From: Pseudomonas vranovensis DSM 16006
Lineage (GTDB): Bacteria > Pseudomonadota > Gammaproteobacteria > Pseudomonadales > Pseudomonadaceae
Reading direction: 5' to 3'
Assembly: GCF_000425805.1 (NCBI RefSeq)
Contig: NZ_AUED01000002.1
Coordinates: 1-64,000 of the forward strand
DNA length: 64,000 nt
The stretch's first letter is position 1, and every line of letters begins with the position of its first letter. The notes under the pieces were generated by a model. It did no database searches. It saw nothing but the letters and a program-made list of their open reading frames with translations, and was not told the origin of the DNA. The translations under genes and the position numbers were made by a program. This document shows, piece by piece, positions 29,553 to 40,744 of this stretch.

Positions 29553-32375
29553 ATGGCATTGAAATCCCCCGCGTTTCGTAAAAAATTCCCGTTGCTGGTC
29601 ACCGGCGGTCTGCTGGCGCTGCAACCTCTGACCACTTCATTCGTGGTCGCCGCAGAGCAATTCGACTGCCAAGTGTCCGCTGCCGGAGGCTGGGACTGCA
29701 AGCCCAAGACCAACGCTGCCGCCCTGCCTCCTCGCCCGGTACATGCTGGTGCGGCTGTCAGCTCGACTGGCGAAACGTCCGACGCCTCCGGTGAAGCCGT
29801 CGAAGACGCCGGCAAAGGCCCGATGCTCGTCACCGAGAGCAAAGGCCGTGGCCTGAAAACCCGCAGCACCGACTACAGCCACCTGGACTGGGTCCCTCGC
29901 GATCAGCTCACCCCCGCCCAGCTCGCCGAAACCGGGCCTTACTGCGCCGGTGCCTACATCGAGCCGGCCCGTCCCGGCATGGATGACACCACACCGAAGG
30001 ACGAAGCACCGACCTTCATCGGCGCCAAGGTTTCGCGCTACCAGCAAGAGCAGCAGATCGCCACTCTCGCCGGCGACGTAGTCATGCGTCAGGGCAGCAT
30101 GCAGGTAGAGGCCGACGAGGCCAACCTGTACCAGGCCGAGAACCGTGGTGAACTCAGCGGCAACGTCAAGATCCGCGACAACGGTTCGCTGGTCGTGGGC
30201 GATCACGCCGACATCCAGCTCGACACCGGTGAAGCCAAGGTCGATAACGCCGAATACGTGATGCATAAATCGCGCATCCGCGGTAACGCGCTGTACGCCA
30301 AGCGGGCTGAAAACGCCATCATCCGCCTCAAGGATGGTACTTACACCACCTGTGAGCCGAACAGCAACGCCTGGCAGCTCAAGGGCAACAACATCACCCT
30401 GAACCCGGCTACCGGCTTCGGTACTGCGACCAACGTCACCCTGCGGGTCAAGGATTTCCCGGTGTTCTACACACCGTACATCTACTTCCCGATCGACGAC
30501 CGTCGCCAGTCCGGCTTCCTGCCGCCGTCGTTCAGCACCAGCAGTGACACCGGCTTCACGCTGGTAACACCGTACTACTTCAACCTGGCGCCGAACTACG
30601 ACGCCACCTTGTATCCACGCTACATGGCCAAACGCGGCCTGTTGATGGAAGGTGAGTTCCGCTACCTGACCAAGTCCAGCGAAGGACAGTTCGGTGGCGC
30701 CTACCTGAACGACAAGGAAGACGAGCGCAAGCTGCAGTCCGACTACGAAGAAAAACGCTGGATGGTCAACTGGCAGCACAAGGGCGGTCTGGATTCTCGC
30801 CTGATGACCGAGGTCGACTACACCGACATCAGCGACCCATTCTATTTCCAGGACCTGGAGACGGATCAGATTGGTGTCGAGAGCCAGGACTTCATCAACC
30901 AGCAGGGTGCGTTGACCTACCGTGGGGACAACTACACAGCGCGGTTGAACGCCCACGCCTATGAACTCGCAACCATCTCGCAGATCACCCCTTACGACCG
31001 ACTGCCTCAGCTCACCCTGAACGGCATGCTGCCGTATCATCCGGGTGGCCTGGATTTCAGTTATGAGTCCGAGGCTGTGCGCTTTGACCGTGACCTGAAA
31101 GATGACTTTGTCCTGGACGAAGACGGCAACCCTGACGCCAGTGCTGGCGCACCGGGTCGCCGGCTCGACGAAAACATTTTCGGTGTGGCGCGCTCGAACG
31201 GCACGCGGCTGAATTTTGCACCCAAGATCAGCCTGCCTCTGTCCGCTTCCTACGGCTATGTAACCCCTTCTATCAAGTACGTGACCACCCATTACGATCT
31301 GGATTTGGACAGCAAAGGCGAGAGCGATCTGGCCAGCGCCTCTCCGGAAAGTCTGGACGTACTCGGCCGGTTCAGTGGCACCCAGAACCGCAACGTGCCG
31401 ATCTTCAGCATCGACAGCGGCCTGTACTTCGACCGCAACACCCAATGGTTTGGCAAGAACTATCGCCAGACCCTCGAACCGCGTCTGTTCTATCTCTACG
31501 TCCCATATGAAGATCAGGTCGACATCCCGATCTTCGACAGTGGCGAGACACTGTTCGACTACAACTCGCTGTTCCGTGACAACCGCTTCGCCGGCACGGA
31601 CCGCATCGGAGACGAGAACAAGCTCTCGCTGGGCGTGACCAACCGCTGGATCGAAGAAAACGGCTTCCAGCGCCAGCGCTTCAGCATTGGCCAGGCCTTG
31701 TATTTCAAAGATCGCAAAGTCCAACTGCCAGGTATCGACTATCGCACCCGCGCCGACGCCCAATCGGACGTCTCGCCGTATGCGCTGGAATACGAATACC
31801 GCTTCAACCGCGACTGGCGCTTCAATTCCGACTTCAACTGGGACCCAGACAGCCGCAGCACCCGCTCGGGCAGCGCGATGTTCCACTACCAGCCTGAAGA
31901 TGACGTGAACAAGGTCGTCAACCTCGGCTACCGCTACCGCAACGATATGGTCATCTACGACCAGACCACCGGTCGCTGGCAAGTCGGCGGCGGTGACTAC
32001 GGCACCCCGGGCGATCCGAACTACATCAAGGACTACTACAAGATCCAGCAACATGACTTCTCGGTCATGTGGCCGATCGTTCCGCAGTGGACCGCGATCG
32101 CTCGCTGGCAGCACGACTACAACCGCAACCGTACCCTGGAAGCCTTTGGTGGCTTCGAGTACGACAACTGCTGCTGGAAGCTGCGTCTGATCAACCGTTA
32201 CTGGATCGATTACGACGACTTCAGCCAGGCAACCCCGCAAAACGAAAAAGGCGACCACGGCGTCTTCCTGCAGATTGTGCTGAAAGGCCTCGGCGGCGTA
32301 GTGGGCAACAAGGTCGAGTCTTTCCTCGACCAGGGCATTCAAGGTTATCGTACACGTGAAGACCAAGCTTACTGA
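29553..32375 (+). CDS. lptD: LPS-assembly outer-membrane protein LptD
   Basis: 940 residues from [10 protein letters not shown]. Signal peptide ends near VVAAEQ (about 34). A Pseudomonas-type N-terminal extension with C39 and C49 precedes the OstA/jelly-roll domain (about 165-290), and the beta-barrel follows to the C-terminus. A vicinal CC (DNCCWKL) near the end matches the disulfide partners needed for maturation. Ends the LPS bridge at the outer membrane with LptE. The frame extends 17 codons upstream but without a signal-like N-terminus. First gene of lptD-surA-pdxA-rsmA-apaG-apaH-glpE; surA starts 20 bp before its stop. Confidence 0.96.
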   Translation: MALKSPAFRKKFPLLVTGGLLALQPLTTSFVVAAEQFDCQVSAAGGWDCKPKTNAAALPPRPVHAGAAVSSTGETSDASGEAVEDAGKGPMLVTESKGRGLKTRSTDYSHLDWVPRDQLTPAQLAETGPYCAGAYIEPARPGMDDTTPKDEAPTFIGAKVSRYQQEQQIATLAGDVVMRQGSMQVEADEANLYQAENRGELSGNVKIRDNGSLVVGDHADIQLDTGEAKVDNAEYVMHKSRIRGNALYAKRAENAIIRLKDGTYTTCEPNSNAWQLKGNNITLNPATGFGTATNVTLRVKDFPVFYTPYIYFPIDDRRQSGFLPPSFSTSSDTGFTLVTPYYFNLAPNYDATLYPRYMAKRGLLMEGEFRYLTKSSEGQFGGAYLNDKEDERKLQSDYEEKRWMVNWQHKGGLDSRLMTEVDYTDISDPFYFQDLETDQIGVESQDFINQQGALTYRGDNYTARLNAHAYELATISQITPYDRLPQLTLNGMLPYHPGGLDFSYESEAVRFDRDLKDDFVLDEDGNPDASAGAPGRRLDENIFGVARSNGTRLNFAPKISLPLSASYGYVTPSIKYVTTHYDLDLDSKGESDLASASPESLDVLGRFSGTQNRNVPIFSIDSGLYFDRNTQWFGKNYRQTLEPRLFYLYVPYEDQVDIPIFDSGETLFDYNSLFRDNRFAGTDRIGDENKLSLGVTNRWIEENGFQRQRFSIGQALYFKDRKVQLPGIDYRTRADAQSDVSPYALEYEYRFNRDWRFNSDFNWDPDSRSTRSGSAMFHYQPEDDVNKVVNLGYRYRNDMVIYDQTTGRWQVGGGDYGTPGDPNYIKDYYKIQQHDFSVMWPIVPQWTAIARWQHDYNRNRTLEAFGGFEYDNCCWKLRLINRYWIDYDDFSQATPQNEKGDHGVFLQIVLKGLGGVVGNKVESFLDQGIQGYRTREDQAY

Positions 32376-33672
32376 TTGTCTGCGCCCGCTATTGCTGGGC
32401 GCTGTATTGCTGAGCGGTGCGGCGCATGCCGCCGTTCAGCCTCTGGATAGTGTCGTGGCCATCGTCGATAACGACGTGGTCATGAAAAGCCAGTTGGACC
32501 AGCGCGTACACGAGGTCGAGCAAACCATCGCCAAGCGCGGTGGCGCTGCGCCACCCCCAGGCGTACTGGACCAGCAAGTGCTCGAACGCCTGATCGTCGA
32601 AAACCTGCAACTGCAGATCGGCGAGCGCTCCGGCATCCGCATCACCGACGAAGAGCTCAACCAGGCCATCGGTACCATTGCCCAGCGCAACGGTATGAGC
32701 CTGGAGCAATTCCGCGCAGCCCTGGCCCGCGACGGCCTGTCGTTTGATGATGCGCGCGAGCAGGTCCGTCGCGAGATGGTCATCAGCCGCGTGCGTCAAC
32801 GCCGGGTAGCCGAGCGTATTCAGGTATCGGAGCAGGAAGTAAAGAACTTCCTCGCATCAGATCTGGGCAAGATGCAGCTGTCCGAAGAGTTCCGCCTGGC
32901 CAACATCCTCATCCCGACCCCGGAACGCGCCGATTCTGCCGCGATCCAGGCAGCCGCCAAACAAGCGGGCGAGGTGTATCAGCAACTCAAGCAAGGCGCC
33001 GATTTCGCCCAACTGGCGATTGCCCGTTCGGCCAGCGAAACAGCCCTGGAAGGTGGCGAAATGGGCTGGCGTAAAGCCGCGCAATTGCCGCCGCCCTTCG
33101 ATCGCCTGCTCAGCTCGATGTCGGTGGGTGATGTCACCGAACCAATCCGCACCCCGGGTGGCTTCATCATCCTCAAGCTGCAAGAAAAGCGCGGCGGCCA
33201 GACCATGGTCCGCGACGAAGTCCACGTGCGCCACATCCTGATCAAGCCAAGCGAAATCCGCAGCGAAGCGGCGACCAAGCAACTGGCCGAGAAACTCTAC
33301 GACCGGATCAAATCCGGTGAAGATTTCGGCGAGTTGGCCAGAAGCTTCTCGGAAGATCCAGGCTCCGCCCTCAATGGCGGCGACCTCAACTGGGTTGATC
33401 CGAACGCGCTGGTGCCTGAGTTCCGTGAGCAAATGGCCAATGCACCCCAAGGTGAAGTGACCAAGCCATTCCAGACCCAATACGGCTGGCACGTACTGGA
33501 AGTCCTCGGCCGTCGCGCTACCGACAGCACTGAGCAGGCGCGTGAGCAACAAGCAATGAACGTTCTGCGTAATCGCAAATACGACGAGGAACTGCAGACC
33601 TGGCTGCGCCAGATCCGCGATGAAGCCTACGTTGAAATCAAGCTTCCTGGCGCCAATCAGGCCTCCCAGTGA
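32356..33672 (+). CDS. surA: periplasmic chaperone and peptidyl-prolyl isomerase SurA
   Basis: 438 residues, start codon GTG inside the lptD tail. Signal peptide about 1-25 (ends AAHAA). SurA_N chaperone domain about 26-165, then two parvulin domains (about 180-280 and 290-390) and a short C-terminal helix. Helps fold outer-membrane proteins including LptD, with which it is translationally coupled (20-bp overlap). Confidence 0.96.
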   Translation: MKTKLTDCLRPLLLGAVLLSGAAHAAVQPLDSVVAIVDNDVVMKSQLDQRVHEVEQTIAKRGGAAPPPGVLDQQVLERLIVENLQLQIGERSGIRITDEELNQAIGTIAQRNGMSLEQFRAALARDGLSFDDAREQVRREMVISRVRQRRVAERIQVSEQEVKNFLASDLGKMQLSEEFRLANILIPTPERADSAAIQAAAKQAGEVYQQLKQGADFAQLAIARSASETALEGGEMGWRKAAQLPPPFDRLLSSMSVGDVTEPIRTPGGFIILKLQEKRGGQTMVRDEVHVRHILIKPSEIRSEAATKQLAEKLYDRIKSGEDFGELARSFSEDPGSALNGGDLNWVDPNALVPEFREQMANAPQGEVTKPFQTQYGWHVLEVLGRRATDSTEQAREQQAMNVLRNRKYDEELQTWLRQIRDEAYVEIKLPGANQASQ

Positions 33673-34658
33673 AACCTAGACGCTTCGCCCTCACACCCGG
33701 CGAACCAGCCGGCATAGGTCCCGACCTGTGCCTGCTGCTCGCCGCGCAAGCCCAGCCTCACCCCCTGATTGCCATCACCAGCCGTGACCTGCTCGTCGAG
33801 CGGGCCACGCAGCTAGGTGTGGCCGTCACATTGTTGCCGGTGAGCCCCGAGACCTTCCCAGCCAAGCCAGCCCCTGCCGGCAGCCTGTATGTGTGGGATA
33901 CACCGCTGCAAAACCCGGTAGTCGCCGGCCAGCTCGACAAGGCCAACGCCGCGTTCGTGCTGGAAACCCTGACCCGCGCCGGCCAAGGCTGCCTGGATGG
34001 GCACTTTGCCGGAATGATCACCGCCCCCGTTCACAAAGGGGTGATCAACGAGAGCGGTATCGCCTTTTCCGGCCACACCGAGTTCCTGGCCGACCTGACC
34101 AGCACCGCACAAGTCGTCATGATGCTGGCGACCCGAGGCCTGCGTGTTGCCCTGGTGACCACTCACCTGCCCCTGCGCGATGTTGCCGATGCCATCACCC
34201 CGGAGCGCCTGGAGCGCGTGACGCGGATCCTGCATGCCGACCTGCAACAGAAGTTCGGTATCGCCAATCCGCGCATCCTGGTCTGCGGCCTCAACCCGCA
34301 CGCGGGTGAAGGGGGGCACCTGGGCCATGAAGAAATCGACACCATCGAACCCACACTGGCACGCCTGCGAAGCGAAGGCATGGACCTGCGCGGCCCGTTG
34401 CCTGCCGACACCCTGTTTACCCCCAAATATCTGGAGCACTGCGATGCAGTGCTGGCGATGTACCACGACCAGGGCCTTCCCGTACTCAAGTACAAGGGTT
34501 TTGGCGCTGCAGTGAACGTGACCCTGGGCCTGCCGATCATCCGCACGTCGGTCGATCATGGCACCGCCCTGGATCTGGCCGGCAGCGGCCGGATCGACAC
34601 CGGGAGCCTGCAGGTCGCGCTGGAAACCGCCTATCAGATGGCCGAGACCCGACTATGA
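33669..34658 (+). CDS. pdxA: 4-hydroxythreonine-4-phosphate dehydrogenase
   Basis: 329 residues, GTG start overlapping the surA stop (GTGA). NAD-dependent step in pyridoxal-phosphate synthesis. Metal-binding histidines are visible in FSGHTEFL (about 134-141), NPHAGE (about 213-218) and [11 protein letters not shown] (about 263-273). Overlaps the rsmA start by 4 bp. Confidence 0.96.
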   Translation: MKPRRFALTPGEPAGIGPDLCLLLAAQAQPHPLIAITSRDLLVERATQLGVAVTLLPVSPETFPAKPAPAGSLYVWDTPLQNPVVAGQLDKANAAFVLETLTRAGQGCLDGHFAGMITAPVHKGVINESGIAFSGHTEFLADLTSTAQVVMMLATRGLRVALVTTHLPLRDVADAITPERLERVTRILHADLQQKFGIANPRILVCGLNPHAGEGGHLGHEEIDTIEPTLARLRSEGMDLRGPLPADTLFTPKYLEHCDAVLAMYHDQGLPVLKYKGFGAAVNVTLGLPIIRTSVDHGTALDLAGSGRIDTGSLQVALETAYQMAETRL

Positions 34659-35461
34659 GTGAGCAATACCAACACCGGGCGCGCAAGCGCTTCGGCCAGA
34701 ACTTCCTGCACGACGCCGGCGTCATCGACCGCATCCTGCGCTCGATTCACGCCAAGTCTACCGACCGCATGCTGGAAATCGGTCCGGGCCAGGGCGCCCT
34801 GACCGAGGGCCTGCTGGGCAGCGGTGCACAGCTTGACGTTGTAGAGCTGGACAAGGACCTGGTCCCGATCCTGAACCAGCAGTTCGCCGGTCGTGGCAAC
34901 TTCCGCCTGCACCAGGGCGATGCCCTGAAATTCGATTTCACCAGCCTGGGCGCTGCGCCAAACAGCCTGCGCGTGGTCGGCAATCTGCCGTACAACATCT
35001 CCACGCCACTGATCTTCCACCTGCTCAGTAATGCCGAGCTGATTCGCGACATGCATTTCATGCTGCAAAAGGAAGTGGTCGAGCGCCTCGCCGCGGGCCC
35101 TGGCGGTGGTGACTGGGGACGCCTGTCGATCATGGTCCAGTACCACTGCCGAGTAGAGCACCTTTTCAACGTCGGCCCTGGCGCGTTCAACCCGCCGCCG
35201 AAGGTTGACTCGGCCATTGTCCGGCTGACGCCCCATGAGACTCTCCCCCATCCTGCCAAGGATCATCGCCTGCTGGAGCGCATTGTCCGCGAAGCCTTCA
35301 ACCAGCGCCGCAAGACCTTGCGCAACACCCTCAAGGCGCTACTCAGCAGCGACGCTATCGAAGCCGCTGGCGTCGATGGCAGCCTGCGCCCGGAACAGCT
35401 GGACCTGGCGGCATTTGTGCGCCTGGCCGACAAGCTGGCCGAACAACAGGGTAGCCACTGA
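34655..35461 (+). CDS. rsmA: 16S rRNA (adenine1518-N6/adenine1519-N6)-dimethyltransferase
   Basis: 268 residues (KsgA). SAM motif [10 protein letters not shown] (about 42-51), catalytic NLPYNIS (about 110-116), N-terminal RFGQNFLHD. Dimethylates two adenines at the 3' end of 16S rRNA. Start overlaps pdxA by 4 bp; a 103-bp gap with a short palindrome follows before apaG. Confidence 0.97.
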   Translation: MSEQYQHRARKRFGQNFLHDAGVIDRILRSIHAKSTDRMLEIGPGQGALTEGLLGSGAQLDVVELDKDLVPILNQQFAGRGNFRLHQGDALKFDFTSLGAAPNSLRVVGNLPYNISTPLIFHLLSNAELIRDMHFMLQKEVVERLAAGPGGGDWGRLSIMVQYHCRVEHLFNVGPGAFNPPPKVDSAIVRLTPHETLPHPAKDHRLLERIVREAFNQRRKTLRNTLKALLSSDAIEAAGVDGSLRPEQLDLAAFVRLADKLAEQQGSH

Positions 35462-35564
35462 AAGTCGTACACGGCCAGTCATGTTGCATGACTGGCCGGC
35501 AACCCCGCCAATGGCCTAGACTGGTGCAATTGCCGTATCCGCGTCTGCTTCCAAGGCCCCTTGC

Positions 35565-35945
35565 ATGTCTGATCCTCGCTACCAGATCGACGTCAGCGTC
35601 GTGACCCGCTTTCTCAAAGAACAATCCGACTCCGAAAACGACCGCTTTGCCTTTGCCTATACCATTACCGTAGTGAACAACGGCACGGTGCCAGCCAAGC
35701 TGATGTCCCGGCACTGGCTGATCACCAACGGCGACGGCCTGGTCGAAGAGGTCCGTGGTGCCGGTGTCATCGGTCAGCAACCGTTGATCGAACCTGGCAA
35801 GAGCCACACCTACAGCAGCGGCGCGGTCATCAGCACCACGGTAGGCACAATGCAGGGCACCTACCAGATGCTCGCCGAAGACGGTAAGCACTTCGATGCC
35901 ATCATTGCCCCGTTCCGCCTGGCAGTTCCAGGAGCCCTGCACTGA
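35565..35945 (+). CDS. apaG: ApaG domain protein
   Basis: 126 residues, a beta-sandwich protein (formerly CorD) with the glycine-rich stretch GxGVIGQQP. Biochemical role not settled; usually encoded just ahead of apaH as here, with which its stop shares one base. Confidence 0.95.
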   Translation: MSDPRYQIDVSVVTRFLKEQSDSENDRFAFAYTITVVNNGTVPAKLMSRHWLITNGDGLVEEVRGAGVIGQQPLIEPGKSHTYSSGAVISTTVGTMQGTYQMLAEDGKHFDAIIAPFRLAVPGALH

Positions 35946-36820
35946 TGGCTGTATACGCAGTCGGCGACCTGCAAGGTTGCCTGCAACCTCTCAAGTGCCT
36001 GCTCGAACGAGTCAATTTCAACCCGGCAGCCGACCGCCTGTGGCTGGTGGGCGACCTGGTCAACCGTGGCCCGGAATCACTGGAAACCTTGCGTTTTCTC
36101 TATTCCATCCGCGAATCGCTGACCTGCGTGCTGGGCAACCATGACCTGCACCTGCTGGCGGCATGGCACAACATCGAGCGCCTCAAAAAGCACGACACCC
36201 TGCGGGAAATTCTTGAGGCGCCCGACGCCGGTGAACTTCTCGACTGGCTTCGTCGACAAAAGCTTTTGCACTACGACGAGCAACGCAGCGTCGCGTTGGT
36301 ACATGCCGGCATCCCCCCCCAGTGGACATTGGGCAAAGCCCTCGAGCTGGCTGGCGAAGTCGAAGAAGTATTGCGCGACGACAATCGCCTCAAGCCCTAC
36401 CTTGACGGCATGTACGGCAACGAGCCGAACAAGTGGAGCAAGGACCTCAGTGGCGTGACCCGCCTGCGAGTGATCACCAACTACTTTACACGCATGCGCT
36501 TTTGCACCAGTGAAGGCAAGCTCGACCTCAAGGGCAAGGAAGGCGCCGATACCGCGCCGCCAGGCTACAAACCCTGGTTTGCCCATAAGGGACGCCGCTC
36601 ACGCCACGTGAAGATCATCTTCGGTCACTGGGCAGCACTTGAAGGCCGTTGCAAGGAGCCCGGGGTCATCCCCCTGGATACCGGATGCGTCTGGGGCGGG
36701 GCCATGACCCTGTACAACGTCGACAGTGGCGTGTTCCACCGATGCGACTGCACCGACGAAGGAACACCTCGCCCACAGCCGGCGCTGGAACAACCGGCTA
36801 GAATGAACGACCAGTCCTGA
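35945..36820 (+). CDS. apaH: symmetrical bis(5'-nucleosyl)-tetraphosphatase
   Basis: 291 residues. Hydrolyses Ap4A to ADP and removes Ap4A caps from RNA. Metallophosphatase motifs GDLQG (7-11), GDLVNRG (36-42), GNHD (65-68), and HAGIPPQW (about 121-128). A run of eight C residues (36313-36320) is in frame. Followed by glpE after 14 bp. Confidence 0.96.
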   Translation: MAVYAVGDLQGCLQPLKCLLERVNFNPAADRLWLVGDLVNRGPESLETLRFLYSIRESLTCVLGNHDLHLLAAWHNIERLKKHDTLREILEAPDAGELLDWLRRQKLLHYDEQRSVALVHAGIPPQWTLGKALELAGEVEEVLRDDNRLKPYLDGMYGNEPNKWSKDLSGVTRLRVITNYFTRMRFCTSEGKLDLKGKEGADTAPPGYKPWFAHKGRRSRHVKIIFGHWAALEGRCKEPGVIPLDTGCVWGGAMTLYNVDSGVFHRCDCTDEGTPRPQPALEQPARMNDQS

Positions 36821-36834
36821 AGGAAACCATTCCC

Positions 36835-37164
36835 ATGAGCGAATTCAAACGCATCCCTCCCGAGCAGGCCCAGGCCCTGCGGGAGCAAGGTGCGGTCGTG
36901 GTCGATATTCGCGACCCGCAAACCTACGCCGCCTTGCACATCGCAGGCTCCAAGCACCTGGACAATCATTCGGTCGCCGACTTCATTCGTGGCGCAGATC
37001 TCGACGCTCCGACCGTAGTGGTCTGCTACCACGGCAACTCCAGCCAGAGTGCCGCCGCCTACCTGGTCAGCCAGGGCTTTTCCGACGTCTACAGCCTGGA
37101 CGGTGGCTTCGAGCTGTGGCGCGGCACCTACCCTGCGGAAACCGCCCAGGGCACTGCCGAATAA
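36835..37164 (+). CDS. glpE: thiosulfate sulfurtransferase GlpE
   Basis: 109-residue single-domain rhodanese. Active-site cysteine in CYHGNSSQS (about residue 64) with a short six-residue-type loop, typical of GlpE. Transfers sulfane sulfur to cyanide or thioredoxin. Last gene of the lptD operon. Confidence 0.95.
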   Translation: MSEFKRIPPEQAQALREQGAVVVDIRDPQTYAALHIAGSKHLDNHSVADFIRGADLDAPTVVVCYHGNSSQSAAAYLVSQGFSDVYSLDGGFELWRGTYPAETAQGTAE

Positions 37165-37251
37165 TTTTTTTCATTTCCTGCAGCCCGCGTCCTGTGCGGG
37201 CTCGCGCCTGACCTGACGAACGGTCGCCATCAACAATTCATCCAACCGCCC

Positions 37252-37278
37252 TTGACCTCCCCGAGAACGAACTATCCT
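37252..37278 (+). promoter_or_regulatory. candidate stress-type promoter of prkA-yeaH-spoVR
   Basis: TTGACC (37252-37257), 15-base spacer, and CTATCCT (37272-37278), which resembles the extended -10 favoured by RpoS. It would give a leader of about 160 bases with a GCCGGT-AC-ACCGGC hairpin at 37307-37320. RpoS control of this operon is known in other gammaproteobacteria. Confidence 0.45.
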
Positions 37279-37446
37279 TAAGCCCAGGCCATCCAAAAAG
37301 GGGAGAGCCGGTACACCGGCGTGCGGGTCATCGGTAGCGAATTTACAGGTGTTCTGGGGGGTATACAGCAATCGGTAGTCCCGGTTGCATGCCAGCATCA
37401 GCTGACTGATCCGGCGTCGGCTCCACGTATCGAGCGAGGTGACGTC

Positions 37447-39369
37447 ATGAGTATTTTTAGCCACTTCCAACAACGTTTCGAGTCCACCCGTCAGGAAGAA
37501 CTTTCGCTGCAAGAGTACCTTGAGCTCTGCAAGAGTGATCGCAGCGCTTATGCCTCGGCGGCCGAACGCCTGTTGATGGCTATCGGCGAGCCGGAGCTGG
37601 TCGACACCTCGAACAACTCCAGGTTGTCGCGGATCTTCTCCAACAAGGTGATCCGCCGCTACCCGGCATTTGAAGACTTCCACGGCATGGAAGAATGCAT
37701 CGACCAGATCGTCTCCTACTTCCGCCATGCCGCCCAAGGGCTAGAGGAGAAGAAGCAGATCCTCTATCTCCTGGGGCCGGTGGGTGGCGGCAAGTCTTCC
37801 CTGGCTGAAAAGCTCAAGCAGCTGATGGAGAAAGTGCCCTTCTATGCCATCAAGGGCTCGCCGGTGTTCGAGTCGCCACTGGGACTGTTCAATGCCACCG
37901 AGGACGGCGCCATTCTTGAAGAGGACTTCGGCATTCCGCGTCGTTACCTCAATACCATCATGTCGCCCTGGGCGACCAAGCGCCTGGCTGAATTCGGGGG
38001 CGATATCAGCCAGTTCAAGGTGGTCAAGCTGTACCCATCGATCCTCAACCAGATCGCCGTGGCCAAGACCGAACCTGGTGACGAGAACAACCAGGACATT
38101 TCGGCCCTGGTCGGTAAAGTCGATATCCGCAAGCTCGAGGAATACCCACAGAACGATGCCGATGCCTACAGCTACTCGGGCGCACTGTGCCGGGCCAACC
38201 AGGGCCTGATGGAGTTCGTCGAGATGTTCAAGGCGCCCATCAAGGTCCTGCACCCACTCCTGACCGCCACCCAGGAAGGCAACTACAACAGTACCGAAGG
38301 TCTCGGTGCCATCCCCTACTCCGGCATCTTACTGGCGCACTCCAACGAATCGGAATGGCACAGCTTCCGCAACAACAAGAACAACGAGGCGTTCATCGAC
38401 CGTATCTACATCGTCAAGGTGCCGTACTGCCTGCGGGTCAGCGATGAGATCAAGATCTACGACAAGTTGCTGTTCAACAGCTCGCTGGCCAAGGCTCATT
38501 GCGCGCCTGACACCTTGAAGATGCTCGCCCAGTTCACCGTGCTGTCACGGTTGAAAGAACCTGAAAACTCGAACATCTACTCGAAAATGCGGGTCTACGA
38601 TGGTGAAAACCTCAAGGACACCGACCCAAAGGCCAAATCGATCCAGGAGTACCGCGACGCGGCCGGTGTGGATGAGGGGATGAACGGCCTTTCGACCCGC
38701 TTTGCCTTCAAGATCCTTTCCAAGGTGTTCAACTTCGACCCACACGAAATTGCTGCCAACCCGGTGCATCTGCTTTATGTACTGGAGCAGCAGATCGAAC
38801 AGGAGCAGTTCCCGGCCGAGGTACGCGAGCGGTACCTGCGCTACCTGAAGGAGTACCTGGCACCGCGCTACATCGAGTTCATCGGCAAGGAAATCCAGAC
38901 GGCATACCTCGAGTCCTACAGCGAGTACGGCCAGAACATCTTCGACCGCTACGTGCTGTACGCCGACTTCTGGATCCAGGACCAGGAATACCGCGACCCG
39001 GAAACCGGAGAGATCCTCAACCGTATCGCCCTCAACGAGGAACTGGAGAAAATCGAGAAGCCGGCAGGCATCAGCAACCCGAAGGACTTCCGCAACGAGA
39101 TCGTCAACTTCGTCTTGCGCGCCCGAGCCAACAACAATGGCAAGAACCCGACCTGGCTAAGCTACGAAAAGCTGCGCGTGGTGATCGAGAAGAAAATGTT
39201 CTCCAACACCGAAGACCTGCTGCCGGTCATCAGCTTCAACGCCAAGGCCAGCAAAGAAGATCAACAGAAGCACAACGACTTCGTCACCCGGATGGTAGAA
39301 CGCGGTTACACAGACAAACAAGTTCGGCTGCTCTCGGAATGGTACCTGCGCGTCAGAAAATCGCAGTGA
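37447..39369 (+). CDS. PrkA-family serine protein kinase (YeaG)
   Basis: 640 residues from MSIFSHFQQRF, normal for the family. An AAA-like P-loop GPVGGGKSS (about 109-117) begins the N-terminal PrkA domain; the C-terminal part (from about 400) is the kinase-like domain. In E. coli YeaG acts in nitrogen-starvation and stationary-phase survival. The frame is open 42 codons further upstream but that region is leader-like. First gene of prkA-yeaH-spoVR. Confidence 0.95.
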   Translation: MSIFSHFQQRFESTRQEELSLQEYLELCKSDRSAYASAAERLLMAIGEPELVDTSNNSRLSRIFSNKVIRRYPAFEDFHGMEECIDQIVSYFRHAAQGLEEKKQILYLLGPVGGGKSSLAEKLKQLMEKVPFYAIKGSPVFESPLGLFNATEDGAILEEDFGIPRRYLNTIMSPWATKRLAEFGGDISQFKVVKLYPSILNQIAVAKTEPGDENNQDISALVGKVDIRKLEEYPQNDADAYSYSGALCRANQGLMEFVEMFKAPIKVLHPLLTATQEGNYNSTEGLGAIPYSGILLAHSNESEWHSFRNNKNNEAFIDRIYIVKVPYCLRVSDEIKIYDKLLFNSSLAKAHCAPDTLKMLAQFTVLSRLKEPENSNIYSKMRVYDGENLKDTDPKAKSIQEYRDAAGVDEGMNGLSTRFAFKILSKVFNFDPHEIAANPVHLLYVLEQQIEQEQFPAEVRERYLRYLKEYLAPRYIEFIGKEIQTAYLESYSEYGQNIFDRYVLYADFWIQDQEYRDPETGEILNRIALNEELEKIEKPAGISNPKDFRNEIVNFVLRARANNNGKNPTWLSYEKLRVVIEKKMFSNTEDLLPVISFNAKASKEDQQKHNDFVTRMVERGYTDKQVRLLSEWYLRVRKSQ

Positions 39370-39384
39370 CCGAGCTGTAAGTGG

Positions 39385-39441
39385 CAAGCCGCAGGCTCTA
39401 TCCCAGGCATTTGCTGTCTGCCTGGCAGGGCTTGCGGCTTG
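39385..39441. repeat. palindromic element between prkA and yeaH
   Basis: Outer arms CAAGCCGCAGGC (39385-39396) and GCTTGCGGCTTG (39430-39441), with an inner stem CCAGGCA/TGCCTGG (about 39403-39425). A stable hairpin within the operon that may protect or end part of the message. Resembles the GCAAGC-type element at 4831-4872. Confidence 0.6.
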
Positions 39442-39472
39442 AAGCTTGAGTCTTCAGCTCCCGGAGGGGCCT

Positions 39473-40744
39473 ATGAGCTATGTGATCGACCGACGCCTGA
39501 ACGGCAAGAACAAGAGCACGGTCAACCGCCAGCGCTTTCTGCGGCGTTACCGTGACCACATCAAGAAAGCCGTCGAGGAGGCCGTAAGTCGCCGCTCTAT
39601 TACCGATATGGAACATGGCGAGCAGATCAGCATACCCGGTCGCGATATCGACGAGCCGGTGCTGCACCACGGTCGTGGCGGCAAGCAGACAGTCGTCCAC
39701 CCCGGCAACAAGGAGTTCACTGCTGGCGAACACATCGCCCGCCCCCAGGGTGGAGGCGGTGGAGGCGGACGCGGCAAAGCCGGTAACTCGGGTGAAGGCA
39801 TGGATGAATTCGTCTTCCAGATCACTCAGGAAGAGTTTCTTGAGTTCATGTTCGAAGACCTCGAACTGCCCAACCTGGTCAAACGCCATCTGGCCGGCAC
39901 CGATACCTTCAAGACCGTGCGCGCGGGTATCAGCAACGAAGGCAATCCGTCACGGATCAACATCATCCGCACCTTGCGCTCAGCACACGCCCGACGCATC
40001 GCCCTGTCTGGCAGCAGCCGCGCAAAACTGCGCGAAGCCCAAGAGGAACTGGCACGCCTGAAGCGCGAAGAGCCCGACAACTTCGGCGATATTCAGGAAA
40101 TAGAAGCGGAAATAGAACGGTTGAGTGCCCGTATTCACCGTGTACCTTTCCTCGACACCTTCGACCTCAAGTACAACTTGCTGGTCAAGCAACCCAACCC
40201 CAGCTCAAAAGCGGTGATGTTCTGCCTGATGGACGTCTCTGGCTCCATGACCCAGGCCACCAAGGACATCGCCAAGCGCTTCTTCATCCTTTTGTACCTG
40301 TTCCTCAAGCGCAATTACGACAAGATTGAAGTGGTCTTCATCCGCCACCACACCAGTGCTCGCGAAGTCGACGAGGAGGAGTTTTTCTATTCCCGGGAAA
40401 CCGGCGGCACCATCGTTTCCAGCGCCTTGAAACTGATGCAGGAAATCATGGCCGAGCGCTACCAGGCCAGTGAATGGAATATTTACGCCGCCCAAGCCTC
40501 CGACGGCGACAACTGGAATGACGACTCGCCGATTTGCCGCGAGATCCTCACCAAGCAAATCATGCCGTTCGTCCAGTACTACACTTACGTGGAGATCACT
40601 CCCCGCGAACATCAGGCATTGTGGTTCGAATATGAACGCATCGGTGAAGCCTTTGCCGATACGTTCGCCCAGCAGCAGCTGGTGTCGGCCGGTGATATCT
40701 ATCCGGTCTTCCGTGAACTCTTCCAGCGCAGGTTAGTGACATGA
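39473..40744 (+). CDS. YeaH/YhbH family protein (DUF444, von Willebrand A-like)
   Basis: 423 residues from MSYVIDRR, which has GGAGG 6 bases upstream. A Gly-rich flexible stretch lies at about 92-105. The MIDAS-like motif DVSGSM (about 254-259) begins a VWA fold. Partner of PrkA and SpoVR in conserved stress operons; molecular role unknown. The stop overlaps the spoVR start (ATGA). Confidence 0.94.
   Translation: MSYVIDRRLNGKNKSTVNRQRFLRRYRDHIKKAVEEAVSRRSITDMEHGEQISIPGRDIDEPVLHHGRGGKQTVVHPGNKEFTAGEHIARPQGGGGGGGRGKAGNSGEGMDEFVFQITQEEFLEFMFEDLELPNLVKRHLAGTDTFKTVRAGISNEGNPSRINIIRTLRSAHARRIALSGSSRAKLREAQEELARLKREEPDNFGDIQEIEAEIERLSARIHRVPFLDTFDLKYNLLVKQPNPSSKAVMFCLMDVSGSMTQATKDIAKRFFILLYLFLKRNYDKIEVVFIRHHTSAREVDEEEFFYSRETGGTIVSSALKLMQEIMAERYQASEWNIYAAQASDGDNWNDDSPICREILTKQIMPFVQYYTYVEITPREHQALWFEYERIGEAFADTFAQQQLVSAGDIYPVFRELFQRRLVT

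Noticed and set aside
29637..32366. 909-codon open frame antisense to lptD
   Set aside because: A GC3-driven shadow of lptD; no ribosome site, no family features, low-complexity Val/Ala/Gln composition.
37182..37202. AGCCCGC/GCGGGCT hairpin as glpE terminator
   Set aside because: The T-run lies on the 5' side of the stem for the plus strand, the wrong side for a terminator of glpE; may act for no gene.
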